The translations under genes and the position numbers were made by a program. Shown piece after piece: positions 51,964-61,038 of a DNA stretch of 64,000 nt. The DNA lies in NCBI GenBank assembly GCA_020061355.1, contig JAGUYK010000032.1, positions 124,001 to 188,000 on the forward strand. The letters are read 5' to 3'. Numbering within the stretch: the stretch's first letter is position 1; each line of letters begins with the position of its first letter. The DNA is from Ignavibacteriales bacterium. GTDB taxonomy: Bacteria; Bacteroidota; Ignavibacteria; Ignavibacteriales; Melioribacteraceae. The notes below the pieces were generated by a model, which made no database searches, was not told the origin of the DNA, and saw only the letters and a program-made list of their open reading frames with translations.

Positions 51964-52929
51964 ATGGAAACAAAGTCAGTAAATCCTTCTTACAAATTAG
52001 AACTTACAAGTTCGCCGCATGTACATTCACGTTGGTCAACCAAGCAAGCGATGTGGTTTGTTGTTATTGCGCTAATACCTGCACTTGTATCTGCAGTTGT
52101 TTTTTTTGGTCCATATCAATTGTTGATTGTATTGACAAGCGTTGTGTTTTGTGTTGGTACAGAATTTCTGATCAAAAAAATCAGGAAACGAAAAACTACT
52201 GTTGGCGACGGAAGTGCGGTAATCACGGGACTGTTACTAGGTTTAATTCTACCACCTAATTTCTCTCTTTCATCAACAGCAATAGGAGCAGTCTTTTCAA
52301 TTGCTATAGGTAAAGAAGTTTTCGGTGGATTAGGTTACAACATATTCAATCCGGCATTAGTCGGACGCGCATTTTTACAAGCCGCTTTCCCGGTTGCGAT
52401 TACAACCTGGACAAATCCAAATTTTTCAGTCGATACGGTTACAAGTGCAACTCCTCTTGCAGCTTATAAATTCGATAAAATTTTTACAAGTATTCAACCA
52501 ATGTTCTTAGGTAACATCGGAGGTTCGCTTGGTGAGACTTCAGCGCTTGCCATTTTAATAGGCGGAATATTTTTAATTGCAGTCGGTGTAGTCAATTATC
52601 GGGTTCCACTTGCTATGATTGTTGGCATTTTGATCTTTGCCGGTGTCTTCTGGATGATCGATCCGGTAAAATATCCGAACCCGGCATTTCAATTGTTGGC
52701 CGGTGGATTTTTATTCGGTACATTTTTTATGGCAACTGATTGGGTAACGTCGCCACTCACATCAAAAGGAATGTGGATTTTCGGATTAGGGATAGCATTC
52801 CTTGTCGTAGTGATCAGAATTTTCGGCGGTCTTCCTGAAGGTGTGATGTATGCAATTTTGATAATGAATTCTGTCGTGCCTATTATAAATCGCTATACAT
52901 ACCCAAGAATTTTTGGGGAGGCTAAATGA
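51964..52929 (+). CDS. rnfD: Rnf complex subunit D
   Basis: 321 residues with about nine or ten membrane spans; starts with the conserved SSPHVHSRWSTKQAMW. SATPLAAYK (about 162-170) corresponds to the loop carrying the covalently bound FMN threonine. FNPALVGRAFLQAAFP (about 124-139) is diagnostic of RnfD/NqrB. It is part of the ion-pumping membrane core, and overlaps rnfG by four bases. Confidence 0.94.
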   Translation: METKSVNPSYKLELTSSPHVHSRWSTKQAMWFVVIALIPALVSAVVFFGPYQLLIVLTSVVFCVGTEFLIKKIRKRKTTVGDGSAVITGLLLGLILPPNFSLSSTAIGAVFSIAIGKEVFGGLGYNIFNPALVGRAFLQAAFPVAITTWTNPNFSVDTVTSATPLAAYKFDKIFTSIQPMFLGNIGGSLGETSALAILIGGIFLIAVGVVNYRVPLAMIVGILIFAGVFWMIDPVKYPNPAFQLLAGGFLFGTFFMATDWVTSPLTSKGMWIFGLGIAFLVVVIRIFGGLPEGVMYAILIMNSVVPIINRYTYPRIFGEAK

Positions 52930-53489
52930 AAATTGTTATTCACATGATTACTACATTAACATTAATTGGTGTTATTGTCGGCGGATTGTTATCCGAAATA
53001 AATGATTGGGCAAGCCCTTTAATTGCAGCTAATCAAAAAGCAGAGACTGAAAAAGCAATTTTTCTTGTTCAACCGGAAGGTAAGTCTTACGAAACAATTC
53101 CTAAAACCGGTATTGAGATTTATAGAGTTTATGGCGCAGATAAAAATCTTGTCGGTTATTCTATGGTCTCTGTTGGTAATGGATTTCAAGGCAAAGTAAA
53201 AATAATGACCGGACTTAGTAAAGATTTATCGGAAATAAACATAATAGAAATTTTAGAGCAGGTAGAAACTCCTGGTCTCGGCACAAAAATAACCGAGGAA
53301 CCCTTTAAAGATCAGTTCAAAGGATTACAGACTACACCGCAAGTAAATTGGGTTAAAGGGAAAGTACCGGAACAACCAAACGAAATTCAAACAATTACCG
53401 GAGCAACAATTTCTTCGAAATCCGTTGTAACAATAATTAATTCCGGATTGGCTCAAGCCCGGAATCTAAAAGAGAGAGGTGTTTTATGA
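52926..53489 (+). CDS. rnfG: Rnf complex subunit G
   Basis: 187 residues: one N-terminal membrane span (about 5-22) and a periplasmic FMN-binding domain. FMN attaches to threonine in TITGATISSKSV (about 155-166), the S/T-GAT motif flavinylated by ApbE, which is encoded in the same operon. LEQVETPGLGTKI is the conserved second motif. It carries electrons within the complex. Confidence 0.94.
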   Translation: MKIVIHMITTLTLIGVIVGGLLSEINDWASPLIAANQKAETEKAIFLVQPEGKSYETIPKTGIEIYRVYGADKNLVGYSMVSVGNGFQGKVKIMTGLSKDLSEINIIEILEQVETPGLGTKITEEPFKDQFKGLQTTPQVNWVKGKVPEQPNEIQTITGATISSKSVVTIINSGLAQARNLKERGVL

Positions 53490-54166
53490 AAAAGAACAAA
53501 TCTCTTGGTTATGAATATATAAAAGGTCTTTGGGAAATTAATCCGGTCTTTAAACAGGTTTTGGGAATGTGTCCCGCCCTTGCCGTTACTGTTTCGGTAA
53601 TGAATGGATTGGCAATGGGTTTAGCAACAACATTTGTTCTTGTGTTTTCAAGTTTGTTAATCTCTTCAATAAGGAAATTTATTCCGAACCAGGTTAGAAT
53701 CGCTGCATTTATAGTTGTAATTGCAACATTTGTTACAATTGCAGATTTAGTTATGAAAGCAAAATTTCCCGAACTTAGTAAAGCATTAGGACCGTTTGTA
53801 CCGTTAATTGTTGTTAATTGTTTGATATTGGGTCGGCAGGAAGCATTCTCATCTAAGAATAATCCACTTCGTTCGCTAATGGATGCATTAGGAAACGGAA
53901 CAGGATTTTTAATTGCTCTGGTAGTTATGGGTGGAATTAGAGAAATGATTGGTTCACGCACTTTGCTTGATTATCCAATTTTGCCAGCTGGATTTGAACC
54001 CTGGTTAATTATGATTCTTCCGGCAGGTGCATTTTTAACCCTTGGATTACTAATGGGTTTGGCAAACTTTTATGTTGATAAGAAGAAGAGAAACCAACAA
54101 CAGGAATTAATAGCTAAGTATCGTAAACCTTCTACCACCCTTGAGATAAAAGGAGAGGAGGCATAA
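53486..54166 (+). CDS. rnfE: Rnf complex subunit E
   Basis: 226 residues, about six spans. GLWEINPVFKQVLGMCPALA (about 15-34) and VVNCLILGRQEAF (about 111-123) with the membrane cysteines identify RnfE, which with RnfA holds the intramembrane Fe-S cluster. It overlaps rnfG by four bases and lies one base ahead of rnfA. Confidence 0.95.
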   Translation: MKKNKSLGYEYIKGLWEINPVFKQVLGMCPALAVTVSVMNGLAMGLATTFVLVFSSLLISSIRKFIPNQVRIAAFIVVIATFVTIADLVMKAKFPELSKALGPFVPLIVVNCLILGRQEAFSSKNNPLRSLMDALGNGTGFLIALVVMGGIREMIGSRTLLDYPILPAGFEPWLIMILPAGAFLTLGLLMGLANFYVDKKKRNQQQELIAKYRKPSTTLEIKGEEA

Positions 54167-54167
54167 C

Positions 54168-54740
54168 ATGGATCTGTTTATTATTTTTATTTCGGCAGCT
54201 ATTGTTAATAATTTTGTTTTATCACTCTTCCTTGGCATCTGTCCGTTTTTAGGTGTGTCGAATAAAACATCTTCAGCATTATCTATGGGTATGGCAGTTA
54301 CATTTGTAATGGTACTTACTGCAATTGTAAGCTGGATTTTGTATTTCCTGATTTTAATCCCGTTCAAATTAGAATTCTTACAGATACCTTCGTTTATACT
54401 TGTAATTGCTTCGCTTGTTCAATTTGTTGAGATGGTTATTAAGAAAGTTAGTCAGCCATTGTATAGAGCCCTCGGAATTTTTCTCCCTCTCATTACTACT
54501 AACTGTGCTATTTTAGGTCTGGCTCTGCTGTTATCGATGAGAGAGTATTCATTAATTCAAAGCATTATTTTCGGTTTAGGTGCCGGAGCCGGTTTTACAT
54601 TAGCCTTATTTATCATGGCCGGTATAAGAGAAGAATTGGAATTAACCGATGTACCCAAACCTTTCCGTGGTGTGCCCATATCACTTATTACCGCCGGATT
54701 ACTTGCATTGGCTTTTATGGGTTTTGCCGGAATGATATAA
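54168..54740 (+). CDS. rnfA: Rnf complex subunit A
   Basis: 190 residues, about six spans. The symmetrical cysteine motifs are in FLGICPFLGVS (about 23-33) and TTNCAILGLAL (about 107-117). It pairs with RnfE around an intramembrane iron-sulphur site. RBS AAGGAGAGGAG lies before the ATG. Confidence 0.95.
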   Translation: MDLFIIFISAAIVNNFVLSLFLGICPFLGVSNKTSSALSMGMAVTFVMVLTAIVSWILYFLILIPFKLEFLQIPSFILVIASLVQFVEMVIKKVSQPLYRALGIFLPLITTNCAILGLALLLSMREYSLIQSIIFGLGAGAGFTLALFIMAGIREELELTDVPKPFRGVPISLITAGLLALAFMGFAGMI

Positions 54741-54756
54741 TTTTATTGACTCATAA

Positions 54757-55722
54757 ATGAAAAAATATTTTTTTTACATATCAATCTTAGTCGGCTTTCT
54801 TTCATGTAATAACGATGAAACCATAAAGCGTACTACTATAATAATGGGTAGTACAGTCGAGATACAAATCCGCGGAGTAAATAGTGTTACTGCCAATAAA
54901 GCTATCTTTGCTTCATTTGAAGAAGTTAAGCGGTTAGATACTTTGTTCTCTACTTACATGACCGGTAACCCGATGTGGATGCTGAATAATACTGATGCAG
55001 ATGAAATAGTAGTTACAAATGAAATGTTCAACATGCTCAAAATGTGTGATGAAATCTGGCGGATGACTAACGGTGCTTTCGATCCGGCGATTGGAAATTT
55101 AATCCATGTGATTGGGTTTGAAAAGGGCTCGCCGAAACTTCCAACTAATGAGGAAATCAAAAATGCTTTAGGAAAGATTGGCTGGAAAAATATTTTTCTT
55201 AAAGAAGAAAATATAATTGTAAAACCGAAACAGGTAAAACTTAGTTTTAATGCTATTGTGCCGGGTTATGCTGCTGATAAAGTTGCTAATTTGCTTTCAA
55301 ACTTCGGTATAAAAGAATATCTGATAAATGTTGGAGGAGAAATTTTTGCAAGGGGAGATAATTGGAGAATTGGCATTCAGCATCCTCGAAAAGAAAATGA
55401 ATTACTTGGTGCTATTAATGTTAACGGAATGGGTGTTTCAACTTCCGGAGATTACGAACAATACTTTAAGAAAGATGGAAAAAGATATTCTCATTTGCTT
55501 AATCCATTAACCGGATATCCGGCGGATGGATGTGAAGCAGTAACGATCATTGCTAAAGAAGCTTCACTTGCAGATGCTCTTTCAACCGGAATTTTTATTC
55601 TCGGTCCTGTCAAAGGAATGGAATTAATTGAAAAATTAGAAAACATAGAAGGAATGATTGTTGATACAACCGGAACAATTCATGAATCATCCGGTTTCAA
55701 AAAATTTTTAGTGAGGAAATAA
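54757..55722 (+). CDS. apbE: FAD:protein FMN transferase
   Basis: 321 residues; lipoprotein-like signal (FLSCN, Cys17). MGSTVEIQI (about 30-38), AFDPAIG (about 106-112), INVGGEIFARGDNWRIGIQHP and DALSTGIFILGP match ApbE. It transfers FMN to the threonines of RnfG and RnfD. Its position inside the operon, between rnfA and rnfB, guarantees co-expression. Confidence 0.93.
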   Translation: MKKYFFYISILVGFLSCNNDETIKRTTIIMGSTVEIQIRGVNSVTANKAIFASFEEVKRLDTLFSTYMTGNPMWMLNNTDADEIVVTNEMFNMLKMCDEIWRMTNGAFDPAIGNLIHVIGFEKGSPKLPTNEEIKNALGKIGWKNIFLKEENIIVKPKQVKLSFNAIVPGYAADKVANLLSNFGIKEYLINVGGEIFARGDNWRIGIQHPRKENELLGAINVNGMGVSTSGDYEQYFKKDGKRYSHLLNPLTGYPADGCEAVTIIAKEASLADALSTGIFILGPVKGMELIEKLENIEGMIVDTTGTIHESSGFKKFLVRK

Positions 55723-56541
55723 ATGGAACTTACAATCATCATTGCAATTGCTACAATGGGCGGATTAGGATTTTTGTTTGCAGGGGGGCTTGCATTTGCA
55801 GATAAGAAATTACGTGTAGAAGAAAATCCTCTTATTGGTAAAGTAAATGAAGTACTTCCGAATGCCAACTGCGGCGGATGCGGTTACGCTGGTTGTTATG
55901 ATTTTGCAGTAAATGTTGTTGATGGTAAAGCATTGCCAACTGGATGTCCGGTTGGAGGTGAAGAGACTGCGAGAAATATTGCTGAAATTCTAGGGGTTGA
56001 AACCGGTACTACAATTAAAATGGTACCGAAAATCTTATGCAGAGGTGGAAACAGCGAAGCTGTTAAAAAAATGACTGAATATTATGGACCGATAAGTTGT
56101 AAAGCGATGGCACTTGTTTCTGGTGGAGACAAACTATGTTTCTACGGTTGTCTAGGCGGAGGTGATTGCGTTGATGCGTGTCCATTCGGTGCAATGATTA
56201 TGAATGAAAATGGTTTACCTGAAGTGATGGAAGAAATCTGTACCGGCTGCGGTATATGTGTTAAAGCATGCCCTCGAAATATTATTGAGATGCACCCGGT
56301 GGATAGAAATGTATTTGTATTTTGTAAAAATCAGGATGACCCGAAAAGATCAAAGGAAGTTTGTTCAGTTGCATGTATCGGTTGTGGAATTTGTGCCCGT
56401 AAATCCGATGGCGGAATTGAAATGGTTAACAATCTCGGCATTATTAATTATGATAAGCTGGATGCATCCAAAATCCCGTTTGAAAAATGCAGTACCGGCG
56501 CTATTCAGGAGATCGGGGGAAGGGACATAACGGTGAACTAA
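55723..56541 (+). CDS. rnfB: Rnf complex subunit B, ferredoxin-like
   Basis: 272 residues: membrane anchor (about 3-24), an RnfB-type 4Fe-4S domain with C50, C53, C58 and C75, then two ferredoxin-type clusters (CLGGGDCVDACP; CTGCGICVKACP) and a further CSVACIGCGICAR. It is the electron entry from reduced ferredoxin. Separated from the other rnf genes by apbE. Stop overlaps the next start (TAATG). Confidence 0.95.
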   Translation: MELTIIIAIATMGGLGFLFAGGLAFADKKLRVEENPLIGKVNEVLPNANCGGCGYAGCYDFAVNVVDGKALPTGCPVGGEETARNIAEILGVETGTTIKMVPKILCRGGNSEAVKKMTEYYGPISCKAMALVSGGDKLCFYGCLGGGDCVDACPFGAMIMNENGLPEVMEEICTGCGICVKACPRNIIEMHPVDRNVFVFCKNQDDPKRSKEVCSVACIGCGICARKSDGGIEMVNNLGIINYDKLDASKIPFEKCSTGAIQEIGGRDITVN

Positions 56542-56978
56542 TGTATGAAGAAGTTTTAGTTGAAGAAGCGATAGTCCTTTCTTTACAAAATGGGATTGCT
56601 GAAGTATCGGTTACTCCGAATGAAAGCTGTGAAGAGTGCTCTGCTAAAATTATCTGCAAACCGAATAATGATGACCGGAATATTTTATCTGTTAATAATT
56701 CGATTGGTGCTAGTGTGGGTGATAATGTTAGAATTGAGATAAAAGGAAAATCAGTTTTAACCGCATCATTTAATTTATACGGCATACCTCTAATAATTCT
56801 GTTTCTGGGGATATTTCTAGGCACATCGATTTTCTCTGAATTTAGACTTGTAGAACTCTATTCGGCACTCTTTGGTATCGGATTAATCACTATATATTAT
56901 TTGTTTCTTTTATCTCACAATAAAAGCCGGCAGAATCAAATTCTTCCCAAAATTGTTTTTGTAAAACGAAATAGCTAA
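56541..56978 (+). CDS. rseC: RseC/MucC family protein
   Basis: 145 residues from ATG 56541, overlapping the rnfB stop; an upstream in-frame start at 56487 lies inside rnfB. An N-terminal soluble part has cysteines in CEECSAKIICKP (about 30-41), and two membrane spans lie about 75-115. The family is linked with Rnf in other bacteria as a SoxR-reducing or Rnf-modulating protein. The Cys set may bind a cluster. Confidence 0.87.
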   Translation: MYEEVLVEEAIVLSLQNGIAEVSVTPNESCEECSAKIICKPNNDDRNILSVNNSIGASVGDNVRIEIKGKSVLTASFNLYGIPLIILFLGIFLGTSIFSEFRLVELYSALFGIGLITIYYLFLLSHNKSRQNQILPKIVFVKRNS

Positions 56979-57000
56979 ATACTTACTGAATATTTTTAAA

Positions 57001-57037
57001 ATCCACGATGATCTGCTAAATCCGTGTCATCCGCGTT
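57001..57037 (+). repeat. Degenerate 9-10-base extragenic repeat
   Basis: Four near-copies in a row: ATCCACGATG, ATCTGCTAA, ATCCGTGTC, ATCCGCGTT. They end 20 bases before the next start. The pattern recalls extragenic ATCCGNG-type repeats I have seen in related genomes; only one cluster occurs in this window. Confidence 0.5.
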
Positions 57038-57056
57038 CTATTTTACGAGGTAAAAA

Positions 57057-58115
57057 TTGAATTCATTTCAAAACAGCTTAATGGTTTACGGTGCTAACGG
57101 TTATTCTGCACAATTGATAATTGAAGAATTACTTAGCCGTGGAATCAAACCAATACTTGCGGGACGCAACGGGACTGCAATAAAAAAAATAGCCCAAAAA
57201 TATTCTTGTGTATATAAAATCTTCGATCTTACCGATGATAAAAAATCGATTGAATCTTTATCCGGGGTACACACTGTTATAAATTGTGCGGGACCGTTTA
57301 AGTACACCGCAAAGGAAATGATTGATTATTGTCTGCATGCTAAAACAAACTATCTTGATATAACCGGAGAAATGCCTGCACTTGCCTATGCCTTCGGGTG
57401 TGACAAAAAAGCAAAAGAGAATGGAATTGTTATTCTACCGAGTGTTGGATTTGATATCATCCCAACCGATTGCCTTGCGAAACGATTAAGTGAACAAATG
57501 CCTGATGCAAAGTACCTTAAGCTTGGATTCAGTAACAAGAAAGGTGGAATCTCGCGCGGGACTTCACTAACAACACTCGAATTTATAAGCGGTAAAGGAA
57601 AGATTAGAAAAAATGGTCAGCTGGTTGATTCACCAATTGGAAAATATTCAATTAAAGTAAAGACAAATGGAGTCTCATTTTATGGTATTTCTATTCCATG
57701 GGGAGATGTTTTTACATCTTACTTCTCTACGGGGATTCCTAATGTTGAAGTCTACATGGGATTATCAAAACCATTATTTATAATAAGAAAGTTGCTAACA
57801 TTATTACTGAAAATTTATAAACTGTCATTCATAAAAAAAATATCTGCGAATTATATCAGTAGAGAATTTACAGGACCTGACAAAGTTCAAAGAGATTCAA
57901 CGCTAACCTATGTATGGGGAAAAGTCGAAAACGAAAAAGGGGAGATGGTCGAAGAACTTTACCGTGTTATGGAAGGATATAACCTAACAGCTAAAGGTGC
58001 TGCCGAAGCTGCAATCCGTGTGCTGAAGAATGAAGTTAAACCCGGGACATATACACCGTCATTGGCATTTGGAAGTAATTTTTTGGAACTCTTTTTAGTA
58101 AAAAGATTATCGTAA
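57057..58115 (+). CDS. Saccharopine-dehydrogenase-like reductase
   Basis: 352 residues from TTG 57057 (GAGG at 57047-57050). Rossmann start LMVYGANGYSAQLIIEELLS (about 8-27), LAGRNG, and INCAGPFKYTA match the saccharopine dehydrogenase/trans-acting enoyl-reductase superfamily. The C-terminal domain has GGISRGTSLTT and a final membrane-prone segment. The substrate is unknown; lipid-related reduction is one option. Not obviously part of the rnf operon, which ends 78 bases upstream. Confidence 0.8.
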   Translation: MNSFQNSLMVYGANGYSAQLIIEELLSRGIKPILAGRNGTAIKKIAQKYSCVYKIFDLTDDKKSIESLSGVHTVINCAGPFKYTAKEMIDYCLHAKTNYLDITGEMPALAYAFGCDKKAKENGIVILPSVGFDIIPTDCLAKRLSEQMPDAKYLKLGFSNKKGGISRGTSLTTLEFISGKGKIRKNGQLVDSPIGKYSIKVKTNGVSFYGISIPWGDVFTSYFSTGIPNVEVYMGLSKPLFIIRKLLTLLLKIYKLSFIKKISANYISREFTGPDKVQRDSTLTYVWGKVENEKGEMVEELYRVMEGYNLTAKGAAEAAIRVLKNEVKPGTYTPSLAFGSNFLELFLVKRLS

Positions 58116-58127
58116 ATACACTGGCAG

Positions 58128-59390
58128 TTACTGAGAAATTTCTCCATCAACATAATTATTTTCACTTTGAATTTTCCCATCATAATTATATGATGTGATT
58201 TTTCCGTTCAAGAGATTGTTTTTGTAAATATAAAAGTCGGAAAGTTTTCCGTTTTCATAAAACCATTTTGAAACACCTTCTTTCAAGCCATTGCGATAAT
58301 TCTCTTCAGCAAGTATTCTTCCATTCTTAAAATAATTAATTATAGTTCCATCTACTTTATCATTCCGGTAAGTGCGGTCCGTCTCCAGTTCACCGGTTAC
58401 ATAAAAAGTTTTAGCGGGACCTTCTTTTTTGTCATTAACATAATTTACTTCCGCAATTTTAATTCCTTCAGTGTTGAATTTGTAAAACAATCCGTTTTTC
58501 ATTCCACCTATGTAGTAAGCGATTTCTTGTAAAACACCTCCATCATAGTAAAACCTTGCCTCCCTTTCTAGTTTACCATTCTCATAAAACAACTCTGATT
58601 TCATCGAACCGCTTGAATAATAATTCAGTATCCTACCGTGTAATTTCCCTTCACGAAAATTGAGCTCCGATTTGATCGTTCCTTCATCGTAGAACTCGGT
58701 AAAACTTTCTTCAACTTTATCAAATTTACCGCTGATACCGAATCGTTCACGTTTAACTATTTGACCCATGTCGTAGGTATCAACTACTTTGATTGATCCG
58801 TCGGGGTAATAAAAATAAGAAGTTCCATCGAGCAGATCGTTTTTGTAATTTGCTTCTAATACAACAGTCGCTGTTCCGAAATCATAATAGACCTTGCTTT
58901 TTCCTTCCAACCTGTCATTAATATAATTTCTCTCGACCTCTAACCGTCCATTTTCAAAAAATATTTTTGAAATACCGTTCAATTTCCCGTTCCCATAATT
59001 CCAAATTGCCTGAAGTCCACCGCTTTTGTAATATGTTTTATTAAAGCCTTCCTGAATATTGTTTATATAATTTGGTTCTGCCCAAAGCTCTCCGGTTTCA
59101 TAATACCATCTGGATAATCCTTCCAGGTTTCCGTTTCGATAATTCCATTCCATACTTTTTGTGCCGTCATCAAAATACCAGGTAGACAAACCTTCTTCCT
59201 TGCCATCCTTAAAAAACCACTCTTTCCACAATTTACCATTTTGATGATACTCTTTGTAAGCACCGTTCTTTATCCCGTTTTCAAAATATCCTTCAGATTT
59301 AAGTTTACCGTTGTGGTAATATTCCCTCTTAATTTCCTGAGCATCAAGAATTGAATTGAATAATATTATTGTTATAAGAAAGTATTTCAT
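58128..59390 (-). CDS. Exported MORN-type repeat protein
   Basis: 420 residues: signal peptide (about 1-17) and about 16 tandem repeats of roughly 23 residues of the YxNGxLxxExxYxNGxxxG type (e.g. YYHNGKLKSEGYFENGIKNG), as in YwqK/MORN_2 proteins. The repeats fill the whole mature chain with no catalytic domain. It is likely an extended beta structure binding a partner at the envelope. Number of copies counted by eye. Confidence 0.85.
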   Translation of the reverse strand: MKYFLITIILFNSILDAQEIKREYYHNGKLKSEGYFENGIKNGAYKEYHQNGKLWKEWFFKDGKEEGLSTWYFDDGTKSMEWNYRNGNLEGLSRWYYETGELWAEPNYINNIQEGFNKTYYKSGGLQAIWNYGNGKLNGISKIFFENGRLEVERNYINDRLEGKSKVYYDFGTATVVLEANYKNDLLDGTSYFYYPDGSIKVVDTYDMGQIVKRERFGISGKFDKVEESFTEFYDEGTIKSELNFREGKLHGRILNYYSSGSMKSELFYENGKLEREARFYYDGGVLQEIAYYIGGMKNGLFYKFNTEGIKIAEVNYVNDKKEGPAKTFYVTGELETDRTYRNDKVDGTIINYFKNGRILAEENYRNGLKEGVSKWFYENGKLSDFYIYKNNLLNGKITSYNYDGKIQSENNYVDGEISQ

Positions 59391-59506
59391 AATTTGGATT
59401 TATTTGAAGAGCAAGTTATAAAAAAGTTGTAAAGAGTGTTAGTCACTAAATGGGTACTGGTAATAAAATCCAAGAAACCAACCTAGCTTATTTTTCTACG
59501 CCCGTT

Positions 59507-60517
59507 TTATTCTACTTCTTTCGAAGCGACTAAAGAAATAATTACTGAAACAGAAATTATTCCTATTATAATTCCAAGTGACAAAGTTATAGGGAATTTT
59601 CCGCCGAAAGCATCATTTAGCCATGCCATTTTTAATCCGACAAAAATGAGCACCAATCCTAATCCGTATTTAAGGTACCTGAACTTATTTACCACACCTG
59701 CTAACAAGAAGTAAAGTGCGCGTAAACCGAGAATTGCAAAAATATTTGATGTGAAAACTATCAACGGTTCTTTGGTGATTGCAAAGATGGCAGGTACAGA
59801 ATCCACTGCAAAAATAATATCTGTTATTTCGACAAAGACTAGACAGATAAATAAAGGTGTTGCGTAAGTAATCCCTTCCTTACGTAAGAAGAATTTTTGA
59901 CCTTCAATAGCGGTGGTAACGGGTAAAAGTTTTCTTAATAATTTTATGACCGGATTTTTTTCCGGATTAATTTCTTTTTCGGGTGCAAATAATATTTTAA
60001 AACCGGTCAGTATCAGGAATACCCCAAAAATTATTATTACAGCGTGGTATTGAAGCAGAACCGATCCGAGTGAAATAAAAATTATCCTGAATATTAATGC
60101 TCCTAAAATTCCGTAAAACAAAATTCGATGTTGATATTTAGCAGGGATTGCAAAAAAAGTAAATACTACAACGAAGACAAAAATGTTATCAACAGATAGC
60201 GATTTTTCAATTATATATCCTGTTAGGAATTCAAGTGCGGATTGTTTTGCAGCAATTGCTGGATTAAATCCCGGTAGCATTGCGTATTCGGGTTGCGTTG
60301 TGAATTTCCAGTTAGCATAAAAATAGAAAAGCAGATTGAATATTAAAGAAAGAGCAACCCAAACAACCGACCAGATAGCAGCTTCTTTGAATGATACTTC
60401 GTGAGCTTCTCTATGAAACACACCCAAATCAAGTGCTAGAACTAATAGAACAAAAATTGTAAATCCGACATAAACACCCCAGTATTCAGAAAAGGGGAAA
60501 AGTAAAGTAGCCTCCAT
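59507..60517 (-). CDS. TerC family membrane protein
   Basis: 336 residues with about nine spans. LDLGVFHREAHEVSFKEA (about 30-47), EKSLSVDNIFVFVVVFTFF (about 104-122) and VEITDIIFAVDSVPAIFAI (about 230-248) with intramembrane Asp/Glu are the TerC/Alx signature. Members are implicated in metal (Mn) efflux and tellurite or pH stress. I see no yybP-ykoY riboswitch in the 116 bases upstream. Confidence 0.92.
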   Translation of the reverse strand: MEATLLFPFSEYWGVYVGFTIFVLLVLALDLGVFHREAHEVSFKEAAIWSVVWVALSLIFNLLFYFYANWKFTTQPEYAMLPGFNPAIAAKQSALEFLTGYIIEKSLSVDNIFVFVVVFTFFAIPAKYQHRILFYGILGALIFRIIFISLGSVLLQYHAVIIIFGVFLILTGFKILFAPEKEINPEKNPVIKLLRKLLPVTTAIEGQKFFLRKEGITYATPLFICLVFVEITDIIFAVDSVPAIFAITKEPLIVFTSNIFAILGLRALYFLLAGVVNKFRYLKYGLGLVLIFVGLKMAWLNDAFGGKFPITLSLGIIIGIISVSVIISLVASKEVE

Positions 60518-60633
60518 GAAATTCCTTATTTATCACTGAATAAATAGAAAAATCCTAAGATAAGTTCCAATTCGAAGAAAAAATTAGAATAATTAAGAAC
60601 CAATACTTACATTTCGTAAAAAAAAGAGCAAAA

Positions 60634-61038
60634 ATGTTCAACACAAATATAAAGGTTTATTTTTTCGATGCCGACCCGGCCGGGATAATTTTTTATGCAA
60701 GTTTATTTAAATTTTCTCATTCTGCATATGAAGACTTAATGCGTCAATTGAAACTTGACAGGAATTATTTCTTTGATCCTGAATTTGTTCTCCCGATTGT
60801 TCATACCGAATCAGATTACCTTAAACCAATTAAAGTTGGCGATGATCTGAAAATTGATGTATGGGTCTCCCGATTGATGAAATCCTCGTTTGAGCTTAGT
60901 TATAAATTTCATCAATCCGATTACGATGTTGCCGCGACTGCAAAAACCGTTCACGTGTGCGTATCAAAAGCGAGTTTTAAGAAAGTTGAATTACCGGCGG
61001 ATTTATTTTCAAAACTATCACAACATTTAATTGATTAG
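60634..61038 (+). CDS. Hotdog-fold acyl-CoA thioesterase (MenI-like)
   Basis: 134 residues. VYFFDADPAGIIFYASLFKF (about 8-27) is the 4-hydroxybenzoyl-CoA thioesterase signature with catalytic Asp; length is normal. With menE, menC and menA adjacent, hydrolysis of dihydroxynaphthoyl-CoA is the likely task. It is convergent with menE and the two coding ends overlap by 12 bases. Confidence 0.85.
   Translation: MFNTNIKVYFFDADPAGIIFYASLFKFSHSAYEDLMRQLKLDRNYFFDPEFVLPIVHTESDYLKPIKVGDDLKIDVWVSRLMKSSFELSYKFHQSDYDVAATAKTVHVCVSKASFKKVELPADLFSKLSQHLID

Noticed and set aside
57001-57037. Possible CRISPR array
   Set aside because: Repeat units are 9-10 bases and contiguous, with no spacers. No other regularly spaced repeat was seen in the window and no cas gene is present.
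60518-60633. Possible yybP-ykoY (Mn) riboswitch before terC
   Set aside because: Only 116 A+T-rich bases without the conserved helices.
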